Source: Carboxylicivirga sediminis
GTDB taxonomy: Bacteria; Bacteroidota; Bacteroidia; Bacteroidales; Marinilabiliaceae
Length of the DNA: 64,000 bases
Assembly: GCF_018156225.1 (NCBI RefSeq)
Contig: NZ_JAGTAR010000018.1
Location: 1 to 64,000 of the forward strand
Reading direction: 5' to 3'
Under the pieces are notes generated by a model, which made no database searches, had not been told where the DNA came from, and saw nothing but the letters and a program-made list of their open reading frames with translations. The translations under genes and the position numbers were made by a program. Position 1 is the first letter of the stretch. Each line of letters begins with the position of its first letter. Below are positions 45,824-53,712 of this stretch, piece by piece.

Positions 45824-48408
45824 TGAATGCTTTTCTCGAACTGCAATTAAAGTCCGCTATTATTATTGCGATATCTGTACTGGTGTATTTGGTGTTTTTG
45901 GCGCGCGATAGTTTTTTTCAACGTAACAGAATTTGGTTATTAACCACCTTGTTTGTACCATGGTTGATGCCATTATTGGCCATGCCCCTGTGGTTGAAAG
46001 AATTGTTGTTTAAGCCTGAAATTAATACTGAGCCGTTGGCATTAACATTTGATGTGCCTGTGACAGAAATAGTGGCAGCGCCCGCTCCAACTCCTATTAA
46101 CTGGACAAACTGGGGACTGGGATTTTATGCAGTGGTGAGTTTATTTTTTCTGATGCGCTTGTTATGGGGATATTACAGTATCAGTCGCTTAAAGCAAGGT
46201 GCGCGTGTTAGCTCTTACAAAGGTTACCAGCTAGTATTGCTTAATGATGGTGATGTTAATCCCTTTTCATTTTTCAAAACCATTTTTATGCCCGCTCATT
46301 TGGAGAGAAACAAGCATGGGCGTATGATTTTGGAACATGAACGCACACATTGTGCACAGTTGCACTCAATTGATATATCCCTGGCCGAATGGTTATTGGT
46401 AGTGCAATGGTGGAATCCGTTTGTTTGGTGGCTGCGTAAGCTGATAGCTCAAAACCATGAATATTGTGTTGACAACGCGATGGTGCAAAAAACAAAGGAA
46501 CCACAGGCTTATCAGTATTCGTTGCTGAATTTATTGCAAAGCAACAGAGGGGTGCAATTGGTGAATAACTTTAATCAAAGTTTAACGAAAAAACGAATTG
46601 TCATGATGAATAAAAAACATACCAGCCTGATAATTGGATGGACAAAGAACCTGCTGCTGATTCCGCTTTTGGGCTTGGCTCTGCTGGCTTTCACCAATCC
46701 AGATAAGACAGAGAAAAAGGCTAAAGAGGTAGTTAAGATAGAGAATACAACTGATTTAAGAAATGCGATTGCACGCAGCATCAAATACCCGCTGGTGGCA
46801 AGAGATAGAGGCGTTGAAGCTACAGTGACGGCCAATTTTAGTGTCAATAAAAAAGGCAAGATTACTGATGTAGCTATTGGTAGCAAACCAGGGGCTGTTA
46901 AACTTGAAAATGTGGTGGTGGTTGCCTATGCCGGTGAAACAGAGAATGCCAAGCAAATGGAGGTTTCACCGGATGATGGCAATAGAGCCTTGGAGGATGA
47001 GGTGGTAAGGGTTGTGCAAAAGCTCCCCCAAATTCATGATCCTGCACTTCTTGGCAAGCAATTGCAAATGGATTTTGAATTCAAGCTGCAAAGTAAAGTA
47101 AGCAAAAACGATAGTAGCCGCGCAGATGAGTGGGAAGGACGAACAACTAAACTGACCAATTCTAAAGGAGAGGAGTTTGCCCTTGTAGCTACAAATGGAC
47201 GTATAAAACTGGATGGACCAGCCAGCAATCAACCTGCTTTAATACTTGATGGCAAGGAAGTATCCATGAAGGAAATATCAGCTTTGGATTTGAATGAGGT
47301 AAAAGCCATTGGTCATTCGCCTGCTGGCAATCCACTTAAGTTTCTTCCATCAACACCCGAAAATGGGGCCTTTATTATACATACAGAAGCTTTTCTGGCT
47401 GAAAAAATAAAGGCTGGCAAGGCTTATGCATCAAGTGAACCTTCAATGTATATTGTTGATGGCAAGGAGGTAGATAAGGAAGTGTTTGGTAAGATTGCTC
47501 CGGATCAGATTGCAAGTGTGAATGTACTTAAAAATAGCGCTGCAACCGATAAGTATGGCGACAAGGCTAAAGATGGTGTTGTTGAGGTCACAACTAAAGG
47601 CAATGCAGAGTCAATGCCATTCTTTAAATCAACGGATAAGGTGAAGATTAGCTCCATGAAATTAAGTGTGACTGCCGATAATGGTGAAACTCCACTATTT
47701 GTGGTTGATGGAAAAAAGCAGGAAAAGAGCGAGGTGGATGAGAAAGATATTGAGTCAATAACCGTGCTTAAGGAGCAGTCAGCTATTGATTTGTATGGAG
47801 AAGAAGGCAAGAATGGGGTGGTTAATATCAATACGAAAAAGGGAAAGTCACTTGATATGCTCAAGGATGGTGGAGTAAAGATCAACACCACCAAAGACGA
47901 TCCGCTTTATATTGTAGATGGTAAAAAATACTCGGGAGGTGGAGCTGTCAACGCTAAGGATATTGAATCAGTTAATGTTCTTAAAGGTGATGCAGCGATT
48001 GATTCGTATGGCGAAGAAGGTAGAAATGGGGTTATTCTTATCAATACTAAAAAAGGAACGGTTGAGCATGATGATGTTGTAGTATCTGCTGAAACGGTTG
48101 ATATAAAGCCTAACGATGCTGATGAGGTAGTAGTGGTTGGTTACGGTTCGATGAGAAAGGGAAATTCATCTACGATGGATAATATTCTGGTTCGTCGAGG
48201 AGAAAAGGCAGAGACTGTTCGAATTAAAGGAATGTCGGGTGATCAGCAGCCCTATGTTATTTTAGATGGTGAGGAATACACAGGTTCTATGGAAGATTTA
48301 GATTCTGAAAAGATTCAATCCATCTCAGTCTTAAAAGATCAGGCAGCTGAATCGCTTTATGGAGATAAGGGCAAAAACGGCGTTATCATCATCGAATCGA
48401 AAAAATAA
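45823..48408 (+). CDS. M56 (BlaR1/MecR1-type) membrane metalloprotease with TonB-plug-like repeats
   Basis: This 861-residue protein has N-terminal membrane helices (about 8-27, 32-52, 90-112), the zinc site LEHERTHCAQLHS (His172, Glu173, His176) with downstream EYCVDNAM, and a further membrane helix near 275-292. The periplasmic part begins with a TonB_C-like domain (about 305-425; VTANFSVNKKGKITDVAIGS). The C-terminal half (about 471-861) holds about five plug-like repeats with YIVDGK, SVxVLK and YGxxxxxGVVxxxTKKG strings at about 471, 540, 623, 693 and 809, and a SusC-like VVVVGYG box at about 768. It forms a transcriptional unit with the BlaI-type repressor. What it senses is unknown. Confidence 0.93.
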   Translation: MNAFLELQLKSAIIIAISVLVYLVFLARDSFFQRNRIWLLTTLFVPWLMPLLAMPLWLKELLFKPEINTEPLALTFDVPVTEIVAAPAPTPINWTNWGLGFYAVVSLFFLMRLLWGYYSISRLKQGARVSSYKGYQLVLLNDGDVNPFSFFKTIFMPAHLERNKHGRMILEHERTHCAQLHSIDISLAEWLLVVQWWNPFVWWLRKLIAQNHEYCVDNAMVQKTKEPQAYQYSLLNLLQSNRGVQLVNNFNQSLTKKRIVMMNKKHTSLIIGWTKNLLLIPLLGLALLAFTNPDKTEKKAKEVVKIENTTDLRNAIARSIKYPLVARDRGVEATVTANFSVNKKGKITDVAIGSKPGAVKLENVVVVAYAGETENAKQMEVSPDDGNRALEDEVVRVVQKLPQIHDPALLGKQLQMDFEFKLQSKVSKNDSSRADEWEGRTTKLTNSKGEEFALVATNGRIKLDGPASNQPALILDGKEVSMKEISALDLNEVKAIGHSPAGNPLKFLPSTPENGAFIIHTEAFLAEKIKAGKAYASSEPSMYIVDGKEVDKEVFGKIAPDQIASVNVLKNSAATDKYGDKAKDGVVEVTTKGNAESMPFFKSTDKVKISSMKLSVTADNGETPLFVVDGKKQEKSEVDEKDIESITVLKEQSAIDLYGEEGKNGVVNINTKKGKSLDMLKDGGVKINTTKDDPLYIVDGKKYSGGGAVNAKDIESVNVLKGDAAIDSYGEEGRNGVILINTKKGTVEHDDVVVSAETVDIKPNDADEVVVVGYGSMRKGNSSTMDNILVRRGEKAETVRIKGMSGDQQPYVILDGEEYTGSMEDLDSEKIQSISVLKDQAAESLYGDKGKNGVIIIESKK

Positions 48409-48419
48409 GAAAGTAAGGC

Positions 48420-48453
48420 GCTGGAAGCTACTCTTGAATAGCTAGCTTCCAGC
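48420..48453 (-). terminator. Terminator hairpin between convergent genes
   Basis: GCTGGAAGCTA (48420-48430) and TAGCTTCCAGC (48443-48453) form a perfect 11-bp stem. On the minus strand it is followed by T-rich sequence (CCTTACTTTCTTATTTTTTC), so it should end the DUF4249 transcript, and it may also block read-through from the M56 gene. Confidence 0.7.
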
Positions 48454-48460
48454 AGCTTGA

Positions 48461-49282
48461 TTAGTTATCTTCAACCTGAATGCTTTTTTCATCGAAGGAC
48501 CAGGCTCTGAAATAACCCAGAATATCTTTCCCCAGGTTGGATGTCGGATTAAAAGGCGTTGAACTGCCTCCTCCACGTTGGTCAATTATTTCATCGAGTT
48601 GAGAGTAATAGTCATAGGTACCCTCATCAATTGAATAAGCCTTTACGGTAACAAAATCGTCTTTAGTGAATGAAAATCTGAGTGGTGAGAACTCAATTAA
48701 TTCATCATTAGGAAAAAACTCATGTGACCACAAGCTATAGGTTTCCTCCTTGTCAGAGCCGTTCAGGTAATATTTAACCAAGTAATAGTTGTCTTCCTGT
48801 GGGTTGTTTTTAAGTACTATCTCTAAGTTGTATTCGTCTTCGTCGTTAGAAGACCCAAAGCCATCGAATTTTGTATAGCTGAGGTCAACAATTTGAGTGG
48901 GTGTCATAAGTCTGCTATTGCCAGCGTGGATCTTTCCATCAACTACAACAGATAGCTCATATTCAATGCCTACTTCGCCCAACAAGCTCTGTCCGATGTA
49001 ATATCCATTGCCAACATGAGAAAGTATCTCGCTTATGCCCCTTTTATTCGTTATCTTAATTGTAGCATTGGTTTCGTAGATTGGCGGTTCATCAGCAAAA
49101 TAGCTGGTAGTATAACTTAGTTTTACTGTTGCCGCACTGTTGAGGTTAATGACTCCGTCCATCGTTAGTTTAGGTTCTGCATCATTGAGTGTTATATCAA
49201 TCACTTCTTCGCACGATGCGAATACCAGGCTGATAATTAACAGGTAGCTTAGGCCGAATATATATTTCTTTGTTGTTTTCAT
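48461..49282 (-). CDS. DUF4249 lipoprotein, partner of the TonB receptor
   Basis: This 273-residue protein is an outer-membrane lipoprotein of the uncharacterised DUF4249 family. The signal ends in a lipobox (LVFASCEEV, Cys about 23). The mature part is beta-rich (LTMDGVINLNSAATVKLSY, YYLVKYYLNGSDKEE) with the family's typical early INDA/PKL region (ITLNDAEPKL). DUF4249 proteins are usually encoded next to a TonB receptor, as here: it starts 11 bp after the receptor's stop. It may play a SusD-like accessory role, but no function is established from the sequence. Confidence 0.9.
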   Translation of the reverse strand: MKTTKKYIFGLSYLLIISLVFASCEEVIDITLNDAEPKLTMDGVINLNSAATVKLSYTTSYFADEPPIYETNATIKITNKRGISEILSHVGNGYYIGQSLLGEVGIEYELSVVVDGKIHAGNSRLMTPTQIVDLSYTKFDGFGSSNDEDEYNLEIVLKNNPQEDNYYLVKYYLNGSDKEETYSLWSHEFFPNDELIEFSPLRFSFTKDDFVTVKAYSIDEGTYDYYSQLDEIIDQRGGGSSTPFNPTSNLGKDILGYFRAWSFDEKSIQVEDN

Positions 49283-49293
49283 AGTTAGTCATA

Positions 49294-51606
49294 TTAGAAT
49301 TTAAAATTCCAGGTTACGGAAGGGACAATGCCGAACAAGCTTAATTTAACAGCCTCTGTGATATTTGGATTTGTTTCATTCTCGCGAAAATTAATAGTGT
49401 AGGCATTCATCCGGTTATACAGGTTGTAAAGCGAAAAGTCCCAACTTGAATTTATGCGTCGTTTGCCTTTGCCTTCCAGGTGTATGTTTAAATCCAATCG
49501 ATGGTAGTCAGGCATTCGATAGCCATTTCGTTCGGTATAATAGGGCACCTGGTTGCCATCAAATTCGTACTTGCCACTTGGGAAAGTTACAGCATTTCCG
49601 GTATAAAAAATCCAGTTTGCAGAAACCGACAGACGTGTGGACAGCTGATAGCTTGACACAATGGACACATCATGGGTTTTGTCATACGACGAGCTGTACC
49701 ATTGACCATTGTTAATACCATCAATCTTATTTTCGGTATTCGATAGGGTGTAGCTTATCCAGCCGGTGAAGTTGCCGTACTTTTTTTTCAGGTATAGCTC
49801 CAATCCAAAACTCCGGCCTTCGCCCTGAAGCACATACGACTCGATATCTTCGTTAAGCATTACCTGGGTACCATCCTTATAATCACTGATGTTATTCATT
49901 GTTTTGTAGTATGATTCGGCAGAAAACTCGAAGGTATTATCGAAGAAGTTTCGGAACCAACCGACTGAATATTGGTTAACTGTTGTTGGTTTAATATTAT
50001 AAGTACTGGGAGTCCATGTGTCAGTTGGTTGCCCCGAGGTGCTGTTTGATAGCAGGTGCAGGTATTGAACCATTCTGTTGTAAGATGCCTTAAAGGAACT
50101 TTGAGGCGTCAGCCGATAATTGATACCCAAGCGAGGCTCCAGGCCATAATAGCTTTGCATAACCTGACCATTGCTGAAATACTCTTTGTCGATGATGTTA
50201 TTGTCATCATCGTAAGTGATATTTTCGCCTTTACCTACCTGGTTAAACATAGAGGCTCTCAGTCCGTAATCCAGCACCAGTTGTTGACCTAGCTTTTGCT
50301 CGTTACTAATGTATAGTGACGATTCAAAGGCTTGTTTTTCGGCTACTTTAATGTCAGATATGGATTGATCTTCAAATAAAAATTCGCCTGGATAGAATGT
50401 GTGATAGGTGCAGTTAAGTCCATATCTAAGCGTGTTTTCGGGACTGGCGTACCAGGTAAAATCCTGTTTCAAGCTCACATCTTTAATACCTGACTGCATG
50501 CTCCCATTATCGCCAAAATTAAAGCCATAATCGTATTCGCTGTATAGGGCTGTAGTATTCGAAAAAAGTTTGGCACTAAACAGATGGTTCCAGCGTAGAG
50601 TGGCTGTTGTATTACCCCAATCCATCCCTAGATCGTCAAAGCCAAAATCATCTTTACCAAAGTATCCGGAAAGAAACAGACGGTTGTTATCATTTATTTT
50701 ATAATTGAGTTTGGCATTCAGATCGTAGAAATACATTTTTGTATCCCCATCAATCTGGTTGGCACCCTTCGCCATCAGGTCGGCATAGCTGCGGCGCCCC
50801 GAAACTATAAAGGACATTTTATCGGCTACCACAGGCCCTTCAAGGGTAATGCGTGATGCCAATAGGCCGATGCCTCCTGAGCCTTGTAGTTTTTTCATGT
50901 TCCCGTCTTTCATAGTAATATCGAGCACCGATGCTGCCCTGCCACCATAATTGGCCGGAATCCCGCTTTTGTAAACCGTCATGCCTTTAATGGCATCAGC
51001 ATTAAAAACCGAGAAAAACCCCATCAGGTGTGAGGCGCTGTAAACAGGCGCTTCATCCAATAAAATCAGGTTTTGGTCGATAGAGCCACCTCGCACGCTA
51101 AAGCCATTACCGCCTTCAGATACTGTGCTAATGCCTGGTAATAACTGGATGGTTTTTAACACATCGCGCTCACCAAAAAGGACAGGGAGCTTATCAATGG
51201 TTTTCATATCCAGCTTTTCGCCAGCCATTTGTGTTGAAGTAATGTTCTTGTCTTTCTTTTCGGCTTTAACTACCACTTCATTTAGAGCCGTTTCATTGGT
51301 TTGTAAAGCTATTTTAATACTTTGGTTAGAGTTGAGAAGTAATTGTTTTTGCTGGGTTTCATAACCTACAAAACTAAAATAAATGGTTTGCTGACCGGCA
51401 GGCAAAGTGAGCGAATAAAAGCCATAGGTATTGGTCATGGTGCCGATCATTTTATCAGCCGTGTATATGGTGACACCAATCAAAACTTCGCCTGTTTCAG
51501 CATCGGTTACCTCACCGCTTATGGTGTATTTATCCTGTGCTGTGACAAGTAGAACAGATAGCCAATAAAGTGCGATTATTAGCCATAGGTATTTTTTTAA
51601 ATTCAT
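49294..51606 (-). CDS. TonB-dependent receptor with CarboxypepD_reg domain
   Basis: This 770-residue outer-membrane receptor has a signal peptide (about 1-23), a CarboxypepD_reg domain (about 28-105; ETGEVLIGVTIYTADKMIG), a plug domain (about 120-240; FGERDVLKTIQLLPGIST, GFSVRGGSIDQNLILLDEAP) and a barrel ending in IVPSVTWNFKF. The RGGxxDQNxxLLDxAPVYxxxHLxGFFSVFN pattern is the signature of the DUF4249-linked group. The cargo is not known. The start at 51606 gives the signal peptide directly. Confidence 0.94.
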   Translation of the reverse strand: MNLKKYLWLIIALYWLSVLLVTAQDKYTISGEVTDAETGEVLIGVTIYTADKMIGTMTNTYGFYSLTLPAGQQTIYFSFVGYETQQKQLLLNSNQSIKIALQTNETALNEVVVKAEKKDKNITSTQMAGEKLDMKTIDKLPVLFGERDVLKTIQLLPGISTVSEGGNGFSVRGGSIDQNLILLDEAPVYSASHLMGFFSVFNADAIKGMTVYKSGIPANYGGRAASVLDITMKDGNMKKLQGSGGIGLLASRITLEGPVVADKMSFIVSGRRSYADLMAKGANQIDGDTKMYFYDLNAKLNYKINDNNRLFLSGYFGKDDFGFDDLGMDWGNTTATLRWNHLFSAKLFSNTTALYSEYDYGFNFGDNGSMQSGIKDVSLKQDFTWYASPENTLRYGLNCTYHTFYPGEFLFEDQSISDIKVAEKQAFESSLYISNEQKLGQQLVLDYGLRASMFNQVGKGENITYDDDNNIIDKEYFSNGQVMQSYYGLEPRLGINYRLTPQSSFKASYNRMVQYLHLLSNSTSGQPTDTWTPSTYNIKPTTVNQYSVGWFRNFFDNTFEFSAESYYKTMNNISDYKDGTQVMLNEDIESYVLQGEGRSFGLELYLKKKYGNFTGWISYTLSNTENKIDGINNGQWYSSSYDKTHDVSIVSSYQLSTRLSVSANWIFYTGNAVTFPSGKYEFDGNQVPYYTERNGYRMPDYHRLDLNIHLEGKGKRRINSSWDFSLYNLYNRMNAYTINFRENETNPNITEAVKLSLFGIVPSVTWNFKF

Positions 51607-51815
51607 TGATAAGATTTAGGTTGTATAATCTTAGATTATTTTGTTGTTACAATGCTTTGGCAATGTATTAAAAATTACATAGTGTATTTACACTACATCT
51701 CTCCACTGTCAAATGTATGTCTTTTATATGCTATCAAAGTTTAAAGACTAATCAATCAGGAAAAATCAAGGATGAAGTTGTTTGCTCATTTAATGGTATG
51801 ATCCAATAAATGTGA

Positions 51816-52229
51816 TTAAAGGTCGGCCCATATTCTGGCAAGTGAGAAGCCCGGAGCATCTATTTTTAGATCCAGAAAATAGCCAAAAGGTGTTTGAGCC
51901 ACCTTGTAGTCCGCATTTTCTAATCTCATTTGGGCATCATCAAATAGTTGCTTCGTAAAATCAACCGAAGCTTTTGAATCAGAAAGGTGTGCAAAAGAAT
52001 GGAGTACAATGTTATTGGTGTTGTTTTTACGGGCGGCCCATTTCAGGTGGTTGGCCAGCTTTTTCTCTCGGCTTCTGACACCTTTGGCTTCATCATTTTG
52101 TTCTACCTGAATACATGCCAGAAGACAATCGGCGAATGCTTTAGGAGCGCCTGGTTCCGGGGCATTCTCCAGATTTTTTTCTGATGGCGTGTAGGCAAAC
52201 TCTTTGGTATAGAAGATAAGTACTTTCAT
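51816..52229 (-). CDS. Free-standing threonyl-tRNA synthetase editing domain protein
   Basis: This 137-residue protein resembles the archaeal-type editing domain of threonyl-tRNA synthetase, which removes mischarged serine from tRNA-Thr and is related to D-aminoacyl-tRNA deacylases. It starts MKVLIFYTKEFAYTPSEK, with the family's early strand; the middle has NNIVLHSFAHLSDSKASVDF, with the conserved His/Ser/Asp-rich loop, and the end is YKVAQTPFGYFLDLKIDAPG. No synthetase is fused or adjacent. It may act in trans as a proofreading factor. Archaeal-type domains in Bacteroidota are unusual; transfer is possible but untested. Confidence 0.82.
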   Translation of the reverse strand: MKVLIFYTKEFAYTPSEKNLENAPEPGAPKAFADCLLACIQVEQNDEAKGVRSREKKLANHLKWAARKNNTNNIVLHSFAHLSDSKASVDFTKQLFDDAQMRLENADYKVAQTPFGYFLDLKIDAPGFSLARIWADL

Positions 52230-52563
52230 AGGGGCTTAATTATTGTTCTTTGCTAAATTAACAAAAAGATTAGTGATGAATAGAAAACCAAGCAGATAAG
52301 CGTTGTGAGTGATGTCTGTAAAAGAATGTAATGCCTTCTTTGCTTTTGGACTCTTTGCCATAGATGTAATAAATAACATAAAGAAACTTGGTGGTGTATT
52401 AATGATCTTAGAATTTTCTTAAAATCTGTTTTTGTTGTTTCTTTATAAATCATTAGCACTCCAACATCATTTAACAAATGTTATTGGGAATTATTAGTTG
52501 AAAATTGTCTTATAACCCAGCAAAAGCGTAATTTTGGCCATACTTGATAATAACTTACACACC
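52230..52563. other. Gene-free interval upstream of the RND operon
   Basis: I see no credible gene in these 334 bases. A minus-strand open frame at 52253-52477 has neither a family match nor a good start region. The right end holds the promoter of the efflux operon and a short palindrome TAACAAATGTTA (52472-52483), a possible regulator site. Confidence 0.6.
52505..52536 (+). promoter_or_regulatory. Promoter of the RND efflux operon
   Basis: TTG (52505-52507) and TAATTTTG (52529-52536) have a 21-bp spacer, slightly long for the Bacteroidota pattern. The operon starts 27 bp after the -7 element. A palindrome 21 bp upstream of the TTG could be an operator. Confidence 0.5.
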
Positions 52564-53706
52564 ATGAGCAATAGAAAATTACTTCTGTTCCTATTTACTA
52601 TATTTAGCATATTAGCTTGTAAAAAAGAAAAAGACCCCGACCATCCTGCAGTTGTTGTGGCATCAGTCGAAAGAGAAGATGTAAAATTGTTTGGCGAATA
52701 CGTTGGACGCATACGAGCCTATCGTTATGTAGAAGTGCGTGCAAGGGTTGAAGGTTACCTTAATCAGATGATGTTTGAGGAAGGAAAACGTGTAGAGCAA
52801 GGTGAAGTCTTGTTCTTAATTGATCCGTCTCAGTATAAGGCACGTATGGATAAGGCCGAAGCACAGTTAAAGCGCGATATAGCATCTTTTAATAAGGCCA
52901 AACGTGATTTGGAACGCCTCAGGCCGCTTTATGAGCAAAATGCTGCGAGCCGCCTTGATTTGGATAATGCTATCGCAGCTTATGAAAGTGCCGAGGCCAA
53001 TGTTGCTATGAGTAAAGCTGATCTGGCTCAATATAAACTCGAATATGACTTTACTACTGTACGCTCACCGTTGCATGGTTACATAAGTGAGCGATACGTG
53101 GATATAGGTGCCCTTGTTGGTCCGGGTAATAATTCACTTTTAGCAACAGTGGTGCAGAGTGATACGGTTTTAGTTGATTTCAAAATGACCGCATTAGACT
53201 ACCTGCGAAGCCGTGAGCGTAATGTTAACATCGGACAAACGGACAGTACCCGCTCGTGGCAGCCAACAGTAAGAGTGACTTTAGCCGATAACAGTGAATA
53301 TCCGCTGGAGGGTGTTGTTGATTTTGCCGATCCTCAGGTAGATCCCAAAACCGGTACTTTTGGCGTAAGAGCCGAATTGGCCAACCCTAACCAGGTGCTA
53401 TTGCCGGGGCAGTTTACCAAGGTTAATTTCCTGCTGGATGTGCTCGAAGGCGCAGTAGTAGTGCCGCGCAAATCGCTTATCATCGAAAAAGGAGGTAGTT
53501 TTGTATATGTGATGAGGCGCGATAGTGTAGCTGAGAAGCGTTTTGTTGAAACAGGCCCCGAGATTGATAATAATGTGGTTATTGAACGAGGTTTGGGCTA
53601 CAATGAAAAGATAATTATTGAAGGTCAGCAGAAAATAAATCCGGGTATTAAAGTGAACCCGGTAGCTCCTTCTAGCAATGACAGTATTAATCAGGATAAA
53701 AAGTAA
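52564..53706 (+). CDS. RND efflux periplasmic adaptor (MFP) lipoprotein
   Basis: This 380-residue adaptor bridges the inner-membrane pump and outer-membrane channel of a tripartite efflux system. A lipobox (FSILACKKEKD, Cys about 18) predicts a lipid anchor. It has the biotinyl-lipoyl-like halves (YVEVRARVEGYLNQMMFEEG, FTTVRSPLHGYISERYVDIG), a helical hairpin (about 95-155), and the beta-barrel and membrane-proximal parts (VDFADPQVDPKTGTFGVRAE, VLLPGQFTKVNF). I chose the ATG at 52564 over an open frame beginning at 52534. The permease gene starts 6 bp later. No regulator gene is adjacent. Confidence 0.95.
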   Translation: MSNRKLLLFLFTIFSILACKKEKDPDHPAVVVASVEREDVKLFGEYVGRIRAYRYVEVRARVEGYLNQMMFEEGKRVEQGEVLFLIDPSQYKARMDKAEAQLKRDIASFNKAKRDLERLRPLYEQNAASRLDLDNAIAAYESAEANVAMSKADLAQYKLEYDFTTVRSPLHGYISERYVDIGALVGPGNNSLLATVVQSDTVLVDFKMTALDYLRSRERNVNIGQTDSTRSWQPTVRVTLADNSEYPLEGVVDFADPQVDPKTGTFGVRAELANPNQVLLPGQFTKVNFLLDVLEGAVVVPRKSLIIEKGGSFVYVMRRDSVAEKRFVETGPEIDNNVVIERGLGYNEKIIIEGQQKINPGIKVNPVAPSSNDSINQDKK

Positions 53707-53712
53707 GGCAAG

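Noticed and set aside
52253-52477. 74-codon minus-strand open frame upstream of the RND operon
   Set aside because: It has no family resemblance, an odd composition and no convincing start or terminator; AT-rich intergenic sequence can give such frames by chance.
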